Counted from the stretch's first letter, positions 1-7,830 are shown. The stretch is DNA of 33,527 bases from an uncultured Acidimicrobiales bacterium (GCA_938023735.1 CALJDK010000152.1:1-33527); one strand, 5' to 3'. Made by a program: numbers and translations. Notes: a model not told the origin generated them from the sequence alone.

Positions 1-19
1 CAGACACGAGTGTCGCGGA

Positions 20-409
20 TTAGAGGTTGAGCTTGCAGGCGTCGGTCGAGCCGGGAAGACGGTGCCGGTTCTTCGCGATGAGCGCGTAGGTAGGCCCAGC
101 GAGCCACGCCATTGCTGGCGAAGCAATCACTGCACCTGCAAGCGACCAGGGTTTGCCGCCAAATCGCAAGGCTTTCGCTATGCCGTAGTGGCCACGGTGC
201 AACGAGCCGTCGGGATCAACCCAGTAGGCGGCTGTTGTGACGTTTTCTTCGGTGAGACCAAACTCATCGAGATCCAGCGACTGCCACGGAGCGACGACAA
301 CAGAGTCGTCAGACGCGACACCACCGGGCGCAGACATGACCCGCATCAACCAGCTCGCGCTTGAGGTGCAGAAACCGCAATCGCCGTCGTAGATGAGCAC
401 GCAACCCAT
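20..409 (-). CDS. DCC-family thiol-disulfide oxidoreductase-like protein (DUF393)
   Basis: The 129-residue protein opens with IYDGDCGFCTSS, the N-terminal signature of the DUF393/DCC family, whose Asp-x-Cys-x-x-Cys motif looks like a thioredoxin-type redox site (here Cys11 and Cys14). The rest fits the family: a middle Asp-Pro-Asp-Gly turn, then a C-terminal hydrophobic stretch with AGPTYALIAKNRHRLPG. It has no signal peptide, so it is probably cytosolic or membrane-associated. The family is presumed to work on disulfides, but substrates are mostly unknown. The length is normal for the family. It ends close to the left window edge, and the bL37 gene lies 35 bases upstream on the same strand, so the two could share a transcript. 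Confidence 0.88.
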   Translation of the reverse strand: MGCVLIYDGDCGFCTSSASWLMRVMSAPGGVASDDSVVVAPWQSLDLDEFGLTEENVTTAAYWVDPDGSLHRGHYGIAKALRFGGKPWSLAGAVIASPAMAWLAGPTYALIAKNRHRLPGSTDACKLNL

Positions 410-444
410 GGTAGGTCGTGCCTGCTCAGACAGCGAGAGGATTC

Positions 445-534
445 TTAGCTATTGCGACCCAAGTTTGGCTTGCGGCCGTGGTTGGCCTTGCTGCGACGAG
501 CTTTGGCCTTCTTCTTCTGCGTACGCTTCGACAT
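445..534 (-). CDS. 50S ribosomal protein bL37 (29 residues)
   Basis: This very short reading frame starts at an ATG and encodes 29 residues, of which about half are Lys or Arg. It begins MSKRTQKKKAKARRSK and contains KANHGRKPN, which I recognise as the conserved core of bL37, a tiny protein described in the mycobacterial large ribosomal subunit. Family members are about 24 residues, so this one carries a short extra tail (LGRNS). It is expected to bind 23S rRNA. No strong Shine-Dalgarno is visible; a weak AGAAG lies upstream of the start. The plus-strand frame over the same bases is its shadow. The identification rests on the motif, composition and size, recalled rather than searched. Confidence 0.85.
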   Translation of the reverse strand: MSKRTQKKKAKARRSKANHGRKPNLGRNS

Positions 535-583
535 AAGGCTTCTACGTTAACGCCAAGACCTGCCCGTGCCGACATTGGGCCCA

Positions 584-599
584 GAATCGCCGGCGATTC
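584..599. promoter_or_regulatory. Perfect 16-bp palindrome, possible operator
   Basis: GAATCGCCGGCGATTC is a perfect 8+8 inverted repeat with no spacer. It lies in the divergent gap between the bL37 gene on the minus strand and the small membrane-protein gene on the plus strand. A dimeric repressor site is possible. In a 33-kb GC-rich window about one such palindrome can arise by chance, so only its position speaks for it. Confidence 0.25.
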
Positions 600-609
600 C
601 TGCTAAAAC

Positions 610-801
610 ATGCAGGTGCTAGTACTCGCTGCCGAACCGGCAACCGGATGGGCCCTTGCTGGCTACCTTCTGTTGTTGGTGGTAGCTGTCAGCATCCTGC
701 CGCTGATGGCCTATGGGCTATACCGGTTCGGGTTCTGGTTCGTGACTTTCTGGTTCCATGACCGCCACCAACCGACTGATCCCGACGATTCTGCCTCATG
801 A
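610..801 (+). CDS. Small single-span membrane protein, unknown function
   Basis: This 63-residue frame starts at ATG 610. Residues 13-36 form a convincing membrane helix (WALAGYLLLLVVAVSILPLM), followed by an aromatic patch (YRFGFWFVTFWFHDRH) and an acidic tail ending PTDPDDSAS. The hydrophobic-aromatic-polar order looks like a real small protein rather than random translation, and the opposite strand has no competing gene. There is no clear Shine-Dalgarno before the ATG or the nearby GTG at 616, which lowers confidence. I do not recognise a family. It is followed by 118 bases of leader before the lipoprotein gene. Confidence 0.45.
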   Translation: MQVLVLAAEPATGWALAGYLLLLVVAVSILPLMAYGLYRFGFWFVTFWFHDRHQPTDPDDSAS

Positions 802-879
802 CATTTGTCGGCCGCGGTGCCGGTGCCGATTTGAGCTGCTACTTTTCGCGCGGCGGTTCTCTGCCGTCCGTTTTCGAAG

Positions 880-899
880 AGCCGGTCACCAGGCCGGCT
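880..899 (+). promoter_or_regulatory. Leader hairpin upstream of the lipoprotein gene
   Basis: AGCCGG and CCGGCT pair around an 8-base loop, ending 20 bases before the lipoprotein ATG and just upstream of its Shine-Dalgarno. It could affect translation or mRNA stability, but a six-pair stem in GC-rich DNA is weak evidence. Confidence 0.2.
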
Positions 900-919
900 T
901 GAATGCCCTGGAGGGGTTC

Positions 920-2101
920 ATGATTAAGAGACTGTGGCTGTTGCTAGCCATCCTTTCGTCCTTTGCGCTCGTCGCTGCTGCCTGCGGTAGCGATGCCGCC
1001 GATGTGGCAACCGATGTGGCTGACGCCGCAGAAGATGTCGTCGACGGCGACGAAGAAGAAGCCATGGAAGACGAAGAAGCCATGGAAGACGAAGAGGCCA
1101 TGGAAGACGGCGAAACCAGCGTTGGCTTGGTCTACGACATTGGTGGCCGTGGCGATCTCTCGTTCAACGACAGCGCCGCCGCGGGCCTCGAGCAGGCAAA
1201 GGCTGACCTTGGCGTCGACTTCACCGAAGCATCACCCAACAACGACGGCTCCAACCGGGCCGAGCTGCTTCAGCTCGCCGCCGACGGCAACCCCATCGTT
1301 ATCGGCGTTGGCTTCCTCTTCGCCGGTGACGCCGCAGCCGTTGCCGCCGAGAACCCCGACACCAACTTCGCCGTCATCGACGATGCCATGCTCGATTTCA
1401 GTCAGGACCCGCCGGTTCCCTTCGGCGACAACGTGGCTGGCCTCGTCTTCGCTGAAGAGCAGGGTTCCTACCTCGTCGGTGTTGCCGCCGCACTCAAGAC
1501 CGAGTCCAACAAGCTTGGCTTCATCGGCGGCGTCTGCTGCTTCGGCCTCATCGAGAAGTTCGAAGCCGGTTTCCGTGCCGGTGCACTTTCGGTGAACCCC
1601 GACATCGAGATCGTCGCCGAGTACATCACCGACGCTCCCGACTTCGACGGCTTCAACCAGCCTGACCGCGCCAACGTCATCGCTACCACCATGTACGACG
1701 ACGGTGCCGACATCATCTACCACGCTGCCGGTGGCGCCGGAAACGGCATGTTCCAGGCCGCCAAAGACTTCAGTGAAGACAACGGCAGCAAGGTTTGGGG
1801 TATCGGTGTGGACTCCGATCAGTTCAACACCATCGGTGAAGTCGATGCGAGCCTGCAGGAGTACGTGCTTACCTCGATGCTCAAGCGAGTCGACGTTGCC
1901 GTCTTTGAGATCCTCAAGGCCCAGGAGAGCGGCGCGTTCGCTGCCGGCCCGAACGTCTATGACCTTTCGGTCGACGGCGTTGGGTACTCCACCACCGGCG
2001 GATTCGTCGACGACATCGTCGACGAACTCGAAGCTGCGAAAGCAGCCATCGTTGCCGGCGACGTGACGGTGCCAACCGACCCCACCGAGGTCGGCGGCTG
2101 A
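920..2101 (+). CDS. BMP-family nucleoside-binding lipoprotein of an ABC importer
   Basis: The start is ATG 920, with GGAGGGG five bases upstream; it follows a long in-frame extension that has no signal character. The 393-residue protein has a lipoprotein signal peptide ending in LVAAACGS, with Cys22 as lipid anchor. A very acidic spacer with three EEAMED units follows (residues 46-63). Then comes the PnrA/BMP fold: SVGLVYDIGGRGDLSFNDSA at its start, later GFIGGVCCFGLIEKFEAGFRAG and the sugar-pocket region GVDSDQF. BMP proteins bind purine or other nucleosides for YufOPQ/NupOPQ-type importers. The downstream ATPase, two permeases and deaminase fit that role. The protein acts outside the membrane. 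The ligand itself cannot be read from sequence. Confidence 0.93.
   Translation: MIKRLWLLLAILSSFALVAAACGSDAADVATDVADAAEDVVDGDEEEAMEDEEAMEDEEAMEDGETSVGLVYDIGGRGDLSFNDSAAAGLEQAKADLGVDFTEASPNNDGSNRAELLQLAADGNPIVIGVGFLFAGDAAAVAAENPDTNFAVIDDAMLDFSQDPPVPFGDNVAGLVFAEEQGSYLVGVAAALKTESNKLGFIGGVCCFGLIEKFEAGFRAGALSVNPDIEIVAEYITDAPDFDGFNQPDRANVIATTMYDDGADIIYHAAGGAGNGMFQAAKDFSEDNGSKVWGIGVDSDQFNTIGEVDASLQEYVLTSMLKRVDVAVFEILKAQESGAFAAGPNVYDLSVDGVGYSTTGGFVDDIVDELEAAKAAIVAGDVTVPTDPTEVGG
1055..1108 (+). repeat. Three 18-bp tandem repeats inside the lipoprotein gene
   Basis: GAAGAAGCCATGGAAGAC occurs three times without gaps (1055, 1073, 1091), with one base change in the third copy. It encodes EEAMED three times in the linker between the lipid anchor and the binding domain, so copy number can change without a frameshift. 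The preceding bases (acgaagaa) look like a partial fourth copy. Confidence 0.9.
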
Positions 2102-2142
2102 TTCAGCCTGCTTCCTTAGCGAAGCGTCCTTAGCAAACTCGC

Positions 2143-2186
2143 CCATCGTCGCCGGCCCTCTCGGGTCGGCGGCGATGGCCGTTTTG
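2143..2186 (+). terminator. Strong hairpin with short T-run after the lipoprotein gene
   Basis: Bases 2143-2158 (CCATCGTCGCCGGCCC) pair with 2163-2178 over 16 positions, with two G-U wobbles and a TCTC loop. CCGTTTTG follows. The T-run is short, so it may act as a partial terminator or an RNA-stabilising end. Such elements between a binding-protein gene and the rest of an ABC operon let the binding protein be made in excess. The downstream ATPase gene starts 37 bases later. Confidence 0.75.
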
Positions 2187-2215
2187 TGGAAGGCTCGCAG
2201 GGTGAATGGGGGACT

Positions 2216-3796
2216 ATGCCTGCGGTAATTGAGCTGTCCGGGATCACCAAACGATTCCCTGGCGTTGTTGCTAACGACAACGTGAATCTCACGGTTGAAT
2301 CCGGAGAAATTCACGCGATTTGTGGCGAGAACGGTGCCGGTAAGTCGACCCTGATGAAAATTCTCTACGGCATGCAACGAGCCGACGAAGGGACGATGAA
2401 GGTCGACGGAAATATCGTCACATTTGGCTCTCCAACCGATGCCATCGAGGCCGGCATCGGCATGGTTCATCAGCACTTCATGCTGGCCGACCAACTCACC
2501 GTCCTCGAAAACGTTGTGCTGGGCGCCGAACCGGTTCGAGCGGGTGGCGCCATCAACTTCAAAGAGGCGAAAGCACATCTCTCCGAGGTGGGCGCCGACT
2601 ACGGCCTCACGATCGACCCCGACGACATGGTCGAGACCCTCGAAGTGGGCGAACGCCAGCGGGTCGAAATCATCAAGGTGCTCTATCGGGGCGCTCGAAT
2701 CCTTATCCTCGACGAGCCCACCGCAGTTCTTGTCCCGCAAGAAGTCGAGGCGCTGTTCGACAACATGCGCGAGTTGAAGGCCGGTGGCGCAACCATTTTG
2801 TTCATCGACCACAAGCTCGATGAAGTCCTCGAGATCTCCGACAGCATCACGGTGCTTCGCCAAGGCAAGACCGTGGCCACACTCAAGAACGATGGGGTTA
2901 CGGCACACGACCTTGCCGAACTCATGGTCGGAAGCGAATTGCCGACACCCGAGACAGCTGAAAGCACCGTCACCGACAAGGTCGCGCTTTCGCTCCGAGA
3001 CGTTACGGTCGTCGATGACGACGGCCGATCGCTCATCGAAGACATCAACCTCACCATTCACAAGGGTGAGATTCTGGGTATCGCCGGGGTCGAAGGAAAC
3101 GGTCAGGCCGAACTGGTGGACGCCATTGTTGGCACCGCCACGGTTCGTCGTGGCTCCGTCGAACTTCTCGGCACCGATATCACCTCGATGTCGGTGCGGA
3201 AACGACGCGAAGCTGGCATCGGGTACGTTCCCGAGGATCGCCACCATGAAGGGCTCATGCTTCAGGCCCCGCTGTGGGAGAACGCTGCGCTCGGGCATCA
3301 AACCCAGGAACCATACGGGTCGCGCTGGTTCATGAACCGAAACGGCGCCCGGGCCCAGACCGAACTCATTCGCGAACAGTTCGACGTCCGAACCCCAAAT
3401 ATCGATGTGGCCGCCCACGCCCTCTCGGGCGGGAACCAGCAGAAACTCATCATCGGACGCGAACTCACATCGAACCCATCGCTACTTCTTGCGGCGCATC
3501 CAACCCGAGGTATCGATGTCGGGGCCCAGGCTGCGGTTTGGGATCAAATTCGATCCGCTCGTGCCGCCGGACTCGCCACGCTGCTTATCTCTGCCGACCT
3601 CGACGAACTCATTGGCCTGTCCGACACCATCGTCGTGATGCTGCGGGGTCGCATGGTCGCGCGACTCTCGCCAAATGAGGTCACCCCTCGCGACCTGGGT
3701 GCCTATATGACCGGGGCGGCCAGCCAAAACAGCGATGGCCACAGTTCCCCCGATTCCAACAGTTCCACGGACTCTGCGAATGAGGTCACGTACTGA
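2216..3796 (+). CDS. Nucleoside ABC importer ATP-binding protein (two ATPase domains)
   Basis: The 526-residue protein has two ABC cassettes in one chain, as in YufO/NupO and sugar importers. Domain 1 has Walker A GENGAGKST, the signature region VGERQRVE, and Walker B LILDEPTAVL. Domain 2 has a degenerate Walker A (GVEGNGQAE), a good signature LSGGNQQK, and LLLAAHPTRGID in place of a normal Walker B. Degeneration of the second site is typical of this subfamily, so only one fully competent ATP site is expected. I chose ATG 2216, which follows GGGGGAC closely, over GTG 2186. The C-terminus is a Ser/Asn/Asp-rich tail. The gene's stop overlaps the first permease start (TGATG), which implies translational coupling. 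Confidence 0.93.
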   Translation: MPAVIELSGITKRFPGVVANDNVNLTVESGEIHAICGENGAGKSTLMKILYGMQRADEGTMKVDGNIVTFGSPTDAIEAGIGMVHQHFMLADQLTVLENVVLGAEPVRAGGAINFKEAKAHLSEVGADYGLTIDPDDMVETLEVGERQRVEIIKVLYRGARILILDEPTAVLVPQEVEALFDNMRELKAGGATILFIDHKLDEVLEISDSITVLRQGKTVATLKNDGVTAHDLAELMVGSELPTPETAESTVTDKVALSLRDVTVVDDDGRSLIEDINLTIHKGEILGIAGVEGNGQAELVDAIVGTATVRRGSVELLGTDITSMSVRKRREAGIGYVPEDRHHEGLMLQAPLWENAALGHQTQEPYGSRWFMNRNGARAQTELIREQFDVRTPNIDVAAHALSGGNQQKLIIGRELTSNPSLLLAAHPTRGIDVGAQAAVWDQIRSARAAGLATLLISADLDELIGLSDTIVVMLRGRMVARLSPNEVTPRDLGAYMTGAASQNSDGHSSPDSNSSTDSANEVTY

Positions 3797-4932
3797 TGCG
3801 CCGTCTTCTCTTCAGCGCGTCGGCTCCGGTCGGAGCGTTCATTCTGACCCTCATCATCTCGTCGATCACCCTGTGGGCCTTTGGGTCCAACCCGTTCTCG
3901 GCCTACGGCGACATGCTCGATCATGCGGCCAAGCTCGAAACCCAGGTAGACATTCTCAACCGGGCCACCCCGCTGTACCTGTCGGCGGTCGCAGCGGCAA
4001 TTGGTTTCCGAATGAACCTGTTCAACATTGGTGTTGAGGGCCAGTACCTGTTTGCCTTCCTCATCGCCGCCCAGGTCGGGAGCCTGGTCTCGCTCCCCGG
4101 CATCCTGCATATCCCGCTCATCATGGTTACCGCCATGGCGGTTGGGGCCGCCTACGCCGGAATCGCCGGCGTCCTTCGGGTCACCCGCGGCGTGAACGAA
4201 GTGATCTCCACCATCATGCTCAACGCGATCGCCATCAGTGGGTTCATTGCGTGGCTCCAACGGCGTTGGCAGGCCGACCAGGAGCAATTTACCTCCACGA
4301 CCCTCGGTACCGTCCCGATCGAAGAGTCGGGGTTGTTCCCCGATATCAACGGATTGCTCGAAATCTTCACTCGCGAGATCGGCCAGGGCAAAGAACTCAC
4401 CGGCCTCCTCCTTGTGGCCGTTGCGGTTGGTTTCGCCTACCACTTCCTGCTCAACCACATGCGCTTCGGGTTCGACCTTCGCGCCAGCGGCCTCAACCCC
4501 TTCGCTGCACGAGCTGGCGGTATCCCTCCCAAACGGATGATCGTTGCCGCGATGTGCCTGTCGGGGGCGGTGGCAGGGCTTATCGGCATGGTCGAACTTG
4601 CCGAGGGCGCAAAGTTCCCGCCGGACCCCATCAAGGGCCTCGGATTTGCCGGCATCGCCGTTGCCCTGCTCGGACGTAACAACCCCTTTGCAATGGTCCT
4701 TTCCGCCTTGCTGTTTGCGTTTCTCGACGTGTCGGCCGGCATTTTGCAAAACACGCAGGCCGCCACCAAAGAGATCGTCAACATCATGCAGGGCATCGTG
4801 TTGCTTGCGGCTGTTATCGCCTACGGGGTTAGCCGCCGGGTCCAGGATCGCGAAGAAGCCCGGCTTACCGCCGAAGCACTCCAGCACGATGACAAGAATG
4901 ACAAGAATGGCAAGATCGAGGCCACGACCTGA
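3796..4932 (+). CDS. Nucleoside ABC importer permease, first subunit
   Basis: This 378-residue multi-helix protein belongs to the BPD_transp_2 permease class (YufP/NupP type). Landmarks are the N-terminal helix APVGAFILTLIISSITLWAFG, then FRMNLFNIGVEGQYLFAF, which is the family's NIGxEGQ motif, the cytoplasmic RVTRGVNEVISTIMLNAIA loop thought to contact the ATPase, and FAGIAVALLGRNNPF near the end. The tail is charged and contains a DDKNDKNGK repeat. It starts inside the stop of the ATPase gene and its own stop overlaps the next permease gene, so the three components should be made together. It would form a heterodimeric pore with the following permease. Confidence 0.93.
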   Translation: MRRLLFSASAPVGAFILTLIISSITLWAFGSNPFSAYGDMLDHAAKLETQVDILNRATPLYLSAVAAAIGFRMNLFNIGVEGQYLFAFLIAAQVGSLVSLPGILHIPLIMVTAMAVGAAYAGIAGVLRVTRGVNEVISTIMLNAIAISGFIAWLQRRWQADQEQFTSTTLGTVPIEESGLFPDINGLLEIFTREIGQGKELTGLLLVAVAVGFAYHFLLNHMRFGFDLRASGLNPFAARAGGIPPKRMIVAAMCLSGAVAGLIGMVELAEGAKFPPDPIKGLGFAGIAVALLGRNNPFAMVLSALLFAFLDVSAGILQNTQAATKEIVNIMQGIVLLAAVIAYGVSRRVQDREEARLTAEALQHDDKNDKNGKIEATT

Positions 4933-6176
4933 TGGGCGTGCTCAAACGACTGCACGATCTGCCGGCCTGGGCTCGCTGGCCTCTCTACGCGCTGCTCGGC
5001 ATCTTGCTCCTCACCATCGTGCAGAGCATCAGCGGCACCGAACGCCTCACCCAGGTCTCGACTTCGCGAGAAATGCTTCGCTGGGCGGTACCTATCTTCC
5101 TCGCCGGACTGGGGGGGTTGTTCAGCGAGCGAGCCGGCGTGGTCAATATCGGGCTCGAGGGCATGCTTATCCTCGGCATGTGGTTCGGGGCCTGGGGGTC
5201 CATCGAATACGGCCCGTGGTGGGGCTTAGTCATCGGCATGATCGGCGGCGGCCTCGGCGGCCTGCTGCACGCCATCGCCACGGTGAGCTTCCAGGTCGAC
5301 CACATCATTTCGGGCGTAGCCATCAACATCTTGGCGCCGGCCATCACCCGCTATCTGTCCGATGAAATTTGGGCGTCTCCCACCACGTCGCCACGCACCA
5401 CGTCGGTCGGCGATTGGGACGTGCCGTTCCTGGCCGGCGGAACCATCTTTGGCTGGGAGTCACCCGACGTACTCCTCGATATCGGCAAGGCCGAGTGGTG
5501 GTACGTCAGCGATGTCGCCAACCTGGCACGAGGCCTGCTGCGCGGCACCCACTGGGTCGCAATCGCCGCACTCGTGCTCGTTCCGGTGACCACCTGGATC
5601 ATCTGGCGCACCCGCTTTGGTCTGCGCTTGCGGATCGCCGGCGAAAACCCGGCCGCCGGCGAAGCCCAAGGCATCAACATCGCCCGCTACAAGTACGTCG
5701 CCGTCACTATTTCCGGAGCACTCGCCGGCCTCGGCGGCGCCTTTATCTCGACCGAACTTTCCGGGCTCTTCCAAGGTGGCAACAGCGCAGGTCGAGGCTT
5801 TATTGGACTCGCTGCGCTCATCTTCGGAAACTGGAGACCCGGTGGTGTGCTGGCCGGCGCACTGTTGTTTGGCTACGTCTTTGGGCTCGACCTCAAAGAT
5901 CTCGACGGCACCGCCAGCCACGCGCTGTTGCTGGTCAACACCATCGTGTTCGGGGCGGTGCTGGTGTGGGCGATTTCGAAACGTCGGCTCACCGATGCCG
6001 TACTGGCCGGCGTGCTTGGCTCGGGTGCCTTCATCTGGTGGCTGAGCGTCGATTCAGTTCCAAGCTGGTGGAGCAATATCCTTCCCTTCGTGTTGGTGCT
6101 CCTGGTGTTGTTGTTCTTTTCCCAGCGGCTTCGCATGCCCGCCAAACTCGGCGAACCCTACCGGAAAGGTTCGTAA
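4932..6176 (+). CDS. Nucleoside ABC importer permease, second subunit
   Basis: This is the second BPD_transp_2 permease (YufQ/NupQ type), 414 residues. It contains GGLFSERAGVVNIGLEGMLILG, the matching NIGxEG motif, then FQVDHIISGVAINILAPAI, the coupling-loop counterpart, and GRGFIGLAALIFGNWRPGGVLAGALLFG near the C-terminus. About nine hydrophobic segments are apparent. It is longer than a typical member of the family (about 320 residues) because of an inserted loop around residues 140-200 and an extra C-terminal helix pair. The gene overlaps the stop of the first permease by four bases. Its own TAA shares a base with the ATG of the dioxygenase gene (TAATG). Confidence 0.92.
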   Translation: MGVLKRLHDLPAWARWPLYALLGILLLTIVQSISGTERLTQVSTSREMLRWAVPIFLAGLGGLFSERAGVVNIGLEGMLILGMWFGAWGSIEYGPWWGLVIGMIGGGLGGLLHAIATVSFQVDHIISGVAINILAPAITRYLSDEIWASPTTSPRTTSVGDWDVPFLAGGTIFGWESPDVLLDIGKAEWWYVSDVANLARGLLRGTHWVAIAALVLVPVTTWIIWRTRFGLRLRIAGENPAAGEAQGINIARYKYVAVTISGALAGLGGAFISTELSGLFQGGNSAGRGFIGLAALIFGNWRPGGVLAGALLFGYVFGLDLKDLDGTASHALLLVNTIVFGAVLVWAISKRRLTDAVLAGVLGSGAFIWWLSVDSVPSWWSNILPFVLVLLVLLFFSQRLRMPAKLGEPYRKGS

Positions 6177-7024
6177 TGGCCCCCGGCATGATCACCGACG
6201 AGCAACTGGCCCGCTGGGAAGCCGACGGCTTTCTGGCTATCGAAGATTTCTACACACCCGATCAGTGCCTTGCCTTGCGCGAGCGAGCACTGCATCTCAT
6301 CGAAGACTTCGATCCCAGCGACGCCGCTTCGGTGTTTTCCACCACCGAGCAAAGCCATGCGCAAGACGATTATTTCCTCACCTCCGGCGACAAGATTCGA
6401 TTCTTTCTCGAAGACGGCGTACTCGACGATAGCGGCCGACTCGCGGTACCCAAGCACGAATCGGTCAACAAGCTCGGGCACGCCATGCACGATCTGGACC
6501 CCGTGTTCAACGAGTTCTCCCGCACCGATGCCCTTGCCGCTCTAGTCGACGAACTCGGATTCGCCGAACCGCAGCTGTTGCAATCGATGTACATTCTGAA
6601 GTCACCCCGTATCGGTGGCGAGGTGGTGTGGCACACCGACCACACCTTTCTGTGGACCGAGCCGCAATCGGTGGTCGGATTCTGGGTAGCAATCGATGAC
6701 GCCACGCTCGACAACGGCTGCATGTGGGCCGTGCCAGGCGGACATCGCCTTCCGGTGAAGCGACGGTTCCGGCGCGAAGGCTCGGGCACCACCGACGACG
6801 TGTTCGACCCCGAGGACTACGACATCTCCCAGCGGGTTCCGCTCGAAGCCAAGCGCGGAACCCTCATCGCACTGCACGGCTCACTCCCCCACTGGAGCGG
6901 GCCGAACACCAGCGAGCACCCTCGCCACGCCTACACCGTGCACATCATCGATGGCGCCACCCACTATCTCGAGGACAACTGGCTCCAGCGCTCGCCAGCG
7001 CTACCGCTTCGCGGGTTCTCGTGA
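6176..7024 (+). CDS. Phytanoyl-CoA dioxygenase (PhyH) family, PHYHD1-like
   Basis: The 282-residue protein is a putative Fe(II)/2-oxoglutarate oxygenase. It has the metal pair His153-x-Asp155 (in HTDHTF), the conserved NGCMWAVPGGHR segment, and a distal region HGSLPHWSGPNTS with His239 as the likely third iron ligand. Arg250 is placed to bind 2-oxoglutarate. This pattern and the length resemble human PHYHD1 more than peroxisomal phytanoyl-CoA hydroxylase. The start ATG 6176 overlaps the permease stop, which argues for it over ATG 6188. The gene sits inside a nucleoside uptake operon, so the substrate may be a nucleoside, nucleobase or a linked small molecule; that is inference. Its TGA overlaps the GTG of the deaminase gene. 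Confidence 0.88.
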   Translation: MAPGMITDEQLARWEADGFLAIEDFYTPDQCLALRERALHLIEDFDPSDAASVFSTTEQSHAQDDYFLTSGDKIRFFLEDGVLDDSGRLAVPKHESVNKLGHAMHDLDPVFNEFSRTDALAALVDELGFAEPQLLQSMYILKSPRIGGEVVWHTDHTFLWTEPQSVVGFWVAIDDATLDNGCMWAVPGGHRLPVKRRFRREGSGTTDDVFDPEDYDISQRVPLEAKRGTLIALHGSLPHWSGPNTSEHPRHAYTVHIIDGATHYLEDNWLQRSPALPLRGFS

Positions 7025-7830
7025 TCCTGGCCAACGCGCCGAGCCTTGCCGACATCATCGCCGCGCCCAAGGTGCTCCTACACGATCACCTTGACGGCGG
7101 ACTTCGTCCGGAAACCGTCATCGAATTGGCAGATCGGTACGGGTACGAGCTCCCGTTCGCCACAGCTGACCAAGCATCGGAGTGGTTCTTCTGTGGCGGC
7201 GACGACATTGGAAACCTGCCGCTCTACCTCGAGAAGTTCCGCCACACCATCGGTGTCATGCAACACGCCGATGCGCTTCACCAGGTGGCAAAGGAATGCG
7301 CCGAAGACGGCTTTCCGCCGCAACGCCACCTCGAGGCATTCCAGTACCTGCAACGCGAGAACTTTCACTTCACCATCCATGCTGGCGAAGGCTTCGGCCC
7401 TCGCTCGATCTGGAAAGCGTTGCAGTGGTGTGGCGCCGAGCGACTCGGCCACGGCTACCGCATCATCGAAGACATTCAATTCAATGATGGCGACGAGGCC
7501 CGACTGGGTTCGCTGGCCCAGTACATGGTCGACCGGCGTATCCCGCTCGAAGTCTGCCCGACCTCAAACGTTCACACCGAGGGTGCTGCCTCGAGCGCCG
7601 AGCACCCCATCGGCATGCTCGCTGCGTTGGGCTTTCGGGTCACCGTCAATACCGACAATCGACTCATGAGCCGTTGCTCCATGAGCTCAGAGTTTCATGC
7701 GCTGGTCACCCACCAGGGCTGGACGATGGACGACATCACCGCCGCAAGCATCAACGCCGCGAAAAGTGCCTTTCTCAGCTACGACGAACGCAACAACCTC
7801 ATCGATCACATCCTCACCTCGTCAAGCTGA
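7021..7830 (+). CDS. add: Adenosine deaminase with a large internal deletion
   Basis: The reading frame starts at GTG 7021 (GTGA overlap with the dioxygenase stop) and gives 269 residues; actinobacterial adenosine deaminases have about 360. The ends are family-like: LLHDHLDGGLRPE with zinc ligands His21 and His23, TIHAGEGFG with the third zinc ligand and catalytic Glu, ERLGHGYRI with the catalytic His, and VTVNTDNRLMS with the last zinc ligand. However, ECAEDG at residues 93-98 runs straight into FPPQRHLEAFQ. The usual middle segment, with VVYAEVRFAPELH and GFDIAGAE, is absent. That segment supplies barrel strands and substrate contacts, so the product is probably inactive or altered. An assembly collapse is the main alternative. 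The gene would convert adenosine to inosine if intact. Confidence 0.85.
   Translation: MILANAPSLADIIAAPKVLLHDHLDGGLRPETVIELADRYGYELPFATADQASEWFFCGGDDIGNLPLYLEKFRHTIGVMQHADALHQVAKECAEDGFPPQRHLEAFQYLQRENFHFTIHAGEGFGPRSIWKALQWCGAERLGHGYRIIEDIQFNDGDEARLGSLAQYMVDRRIPLEVCPTSNVHTEGAASSAEHPIGMLAALGFRVTVNTDNRLMSRCSMSSEFHALVTHQGWTMDDITAASINAAKSAFLSYDERNNLIDHILTSSS

Noticed and set aside
418..606. 62-residue plus-strand frame with a hydrophobic stretch
   Set aside because: It is the reverse-strand image of the bL37 gene: its Ala/Leu-rich run arises from Lys/Arg codons read backwards, and it has no ribosome site.
758..919. N-terminal extension of the lipoprotein frame by 54 residues
   Set aside because: It is Arg/Cys-rich, would bury the signal peptide, and a strong Shine-Dalgarno marks ATG 920.
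1232..3418. 728-residue minus-strand frame across the lipoprotein and ATPase genes
   Set aside because: It is antisense to two clear genes on different functions, rich in Asp/Val/Gly as expected from the reverse of GC-rich codons, and has no domain.
3421..3545. Loss of Walker B Asp in the second ATPase domain as a damaging mutation
   Set aside because: LLLAAHPTRG at this place is a normal feature of BMP-type nucleoside ABC ATPases as far as I recall.
3703..4887. 394-residue antisense frame over the first permease
   Set aside because: It is a shadow of the permease's third-position GC; it has no motif and no start signal.
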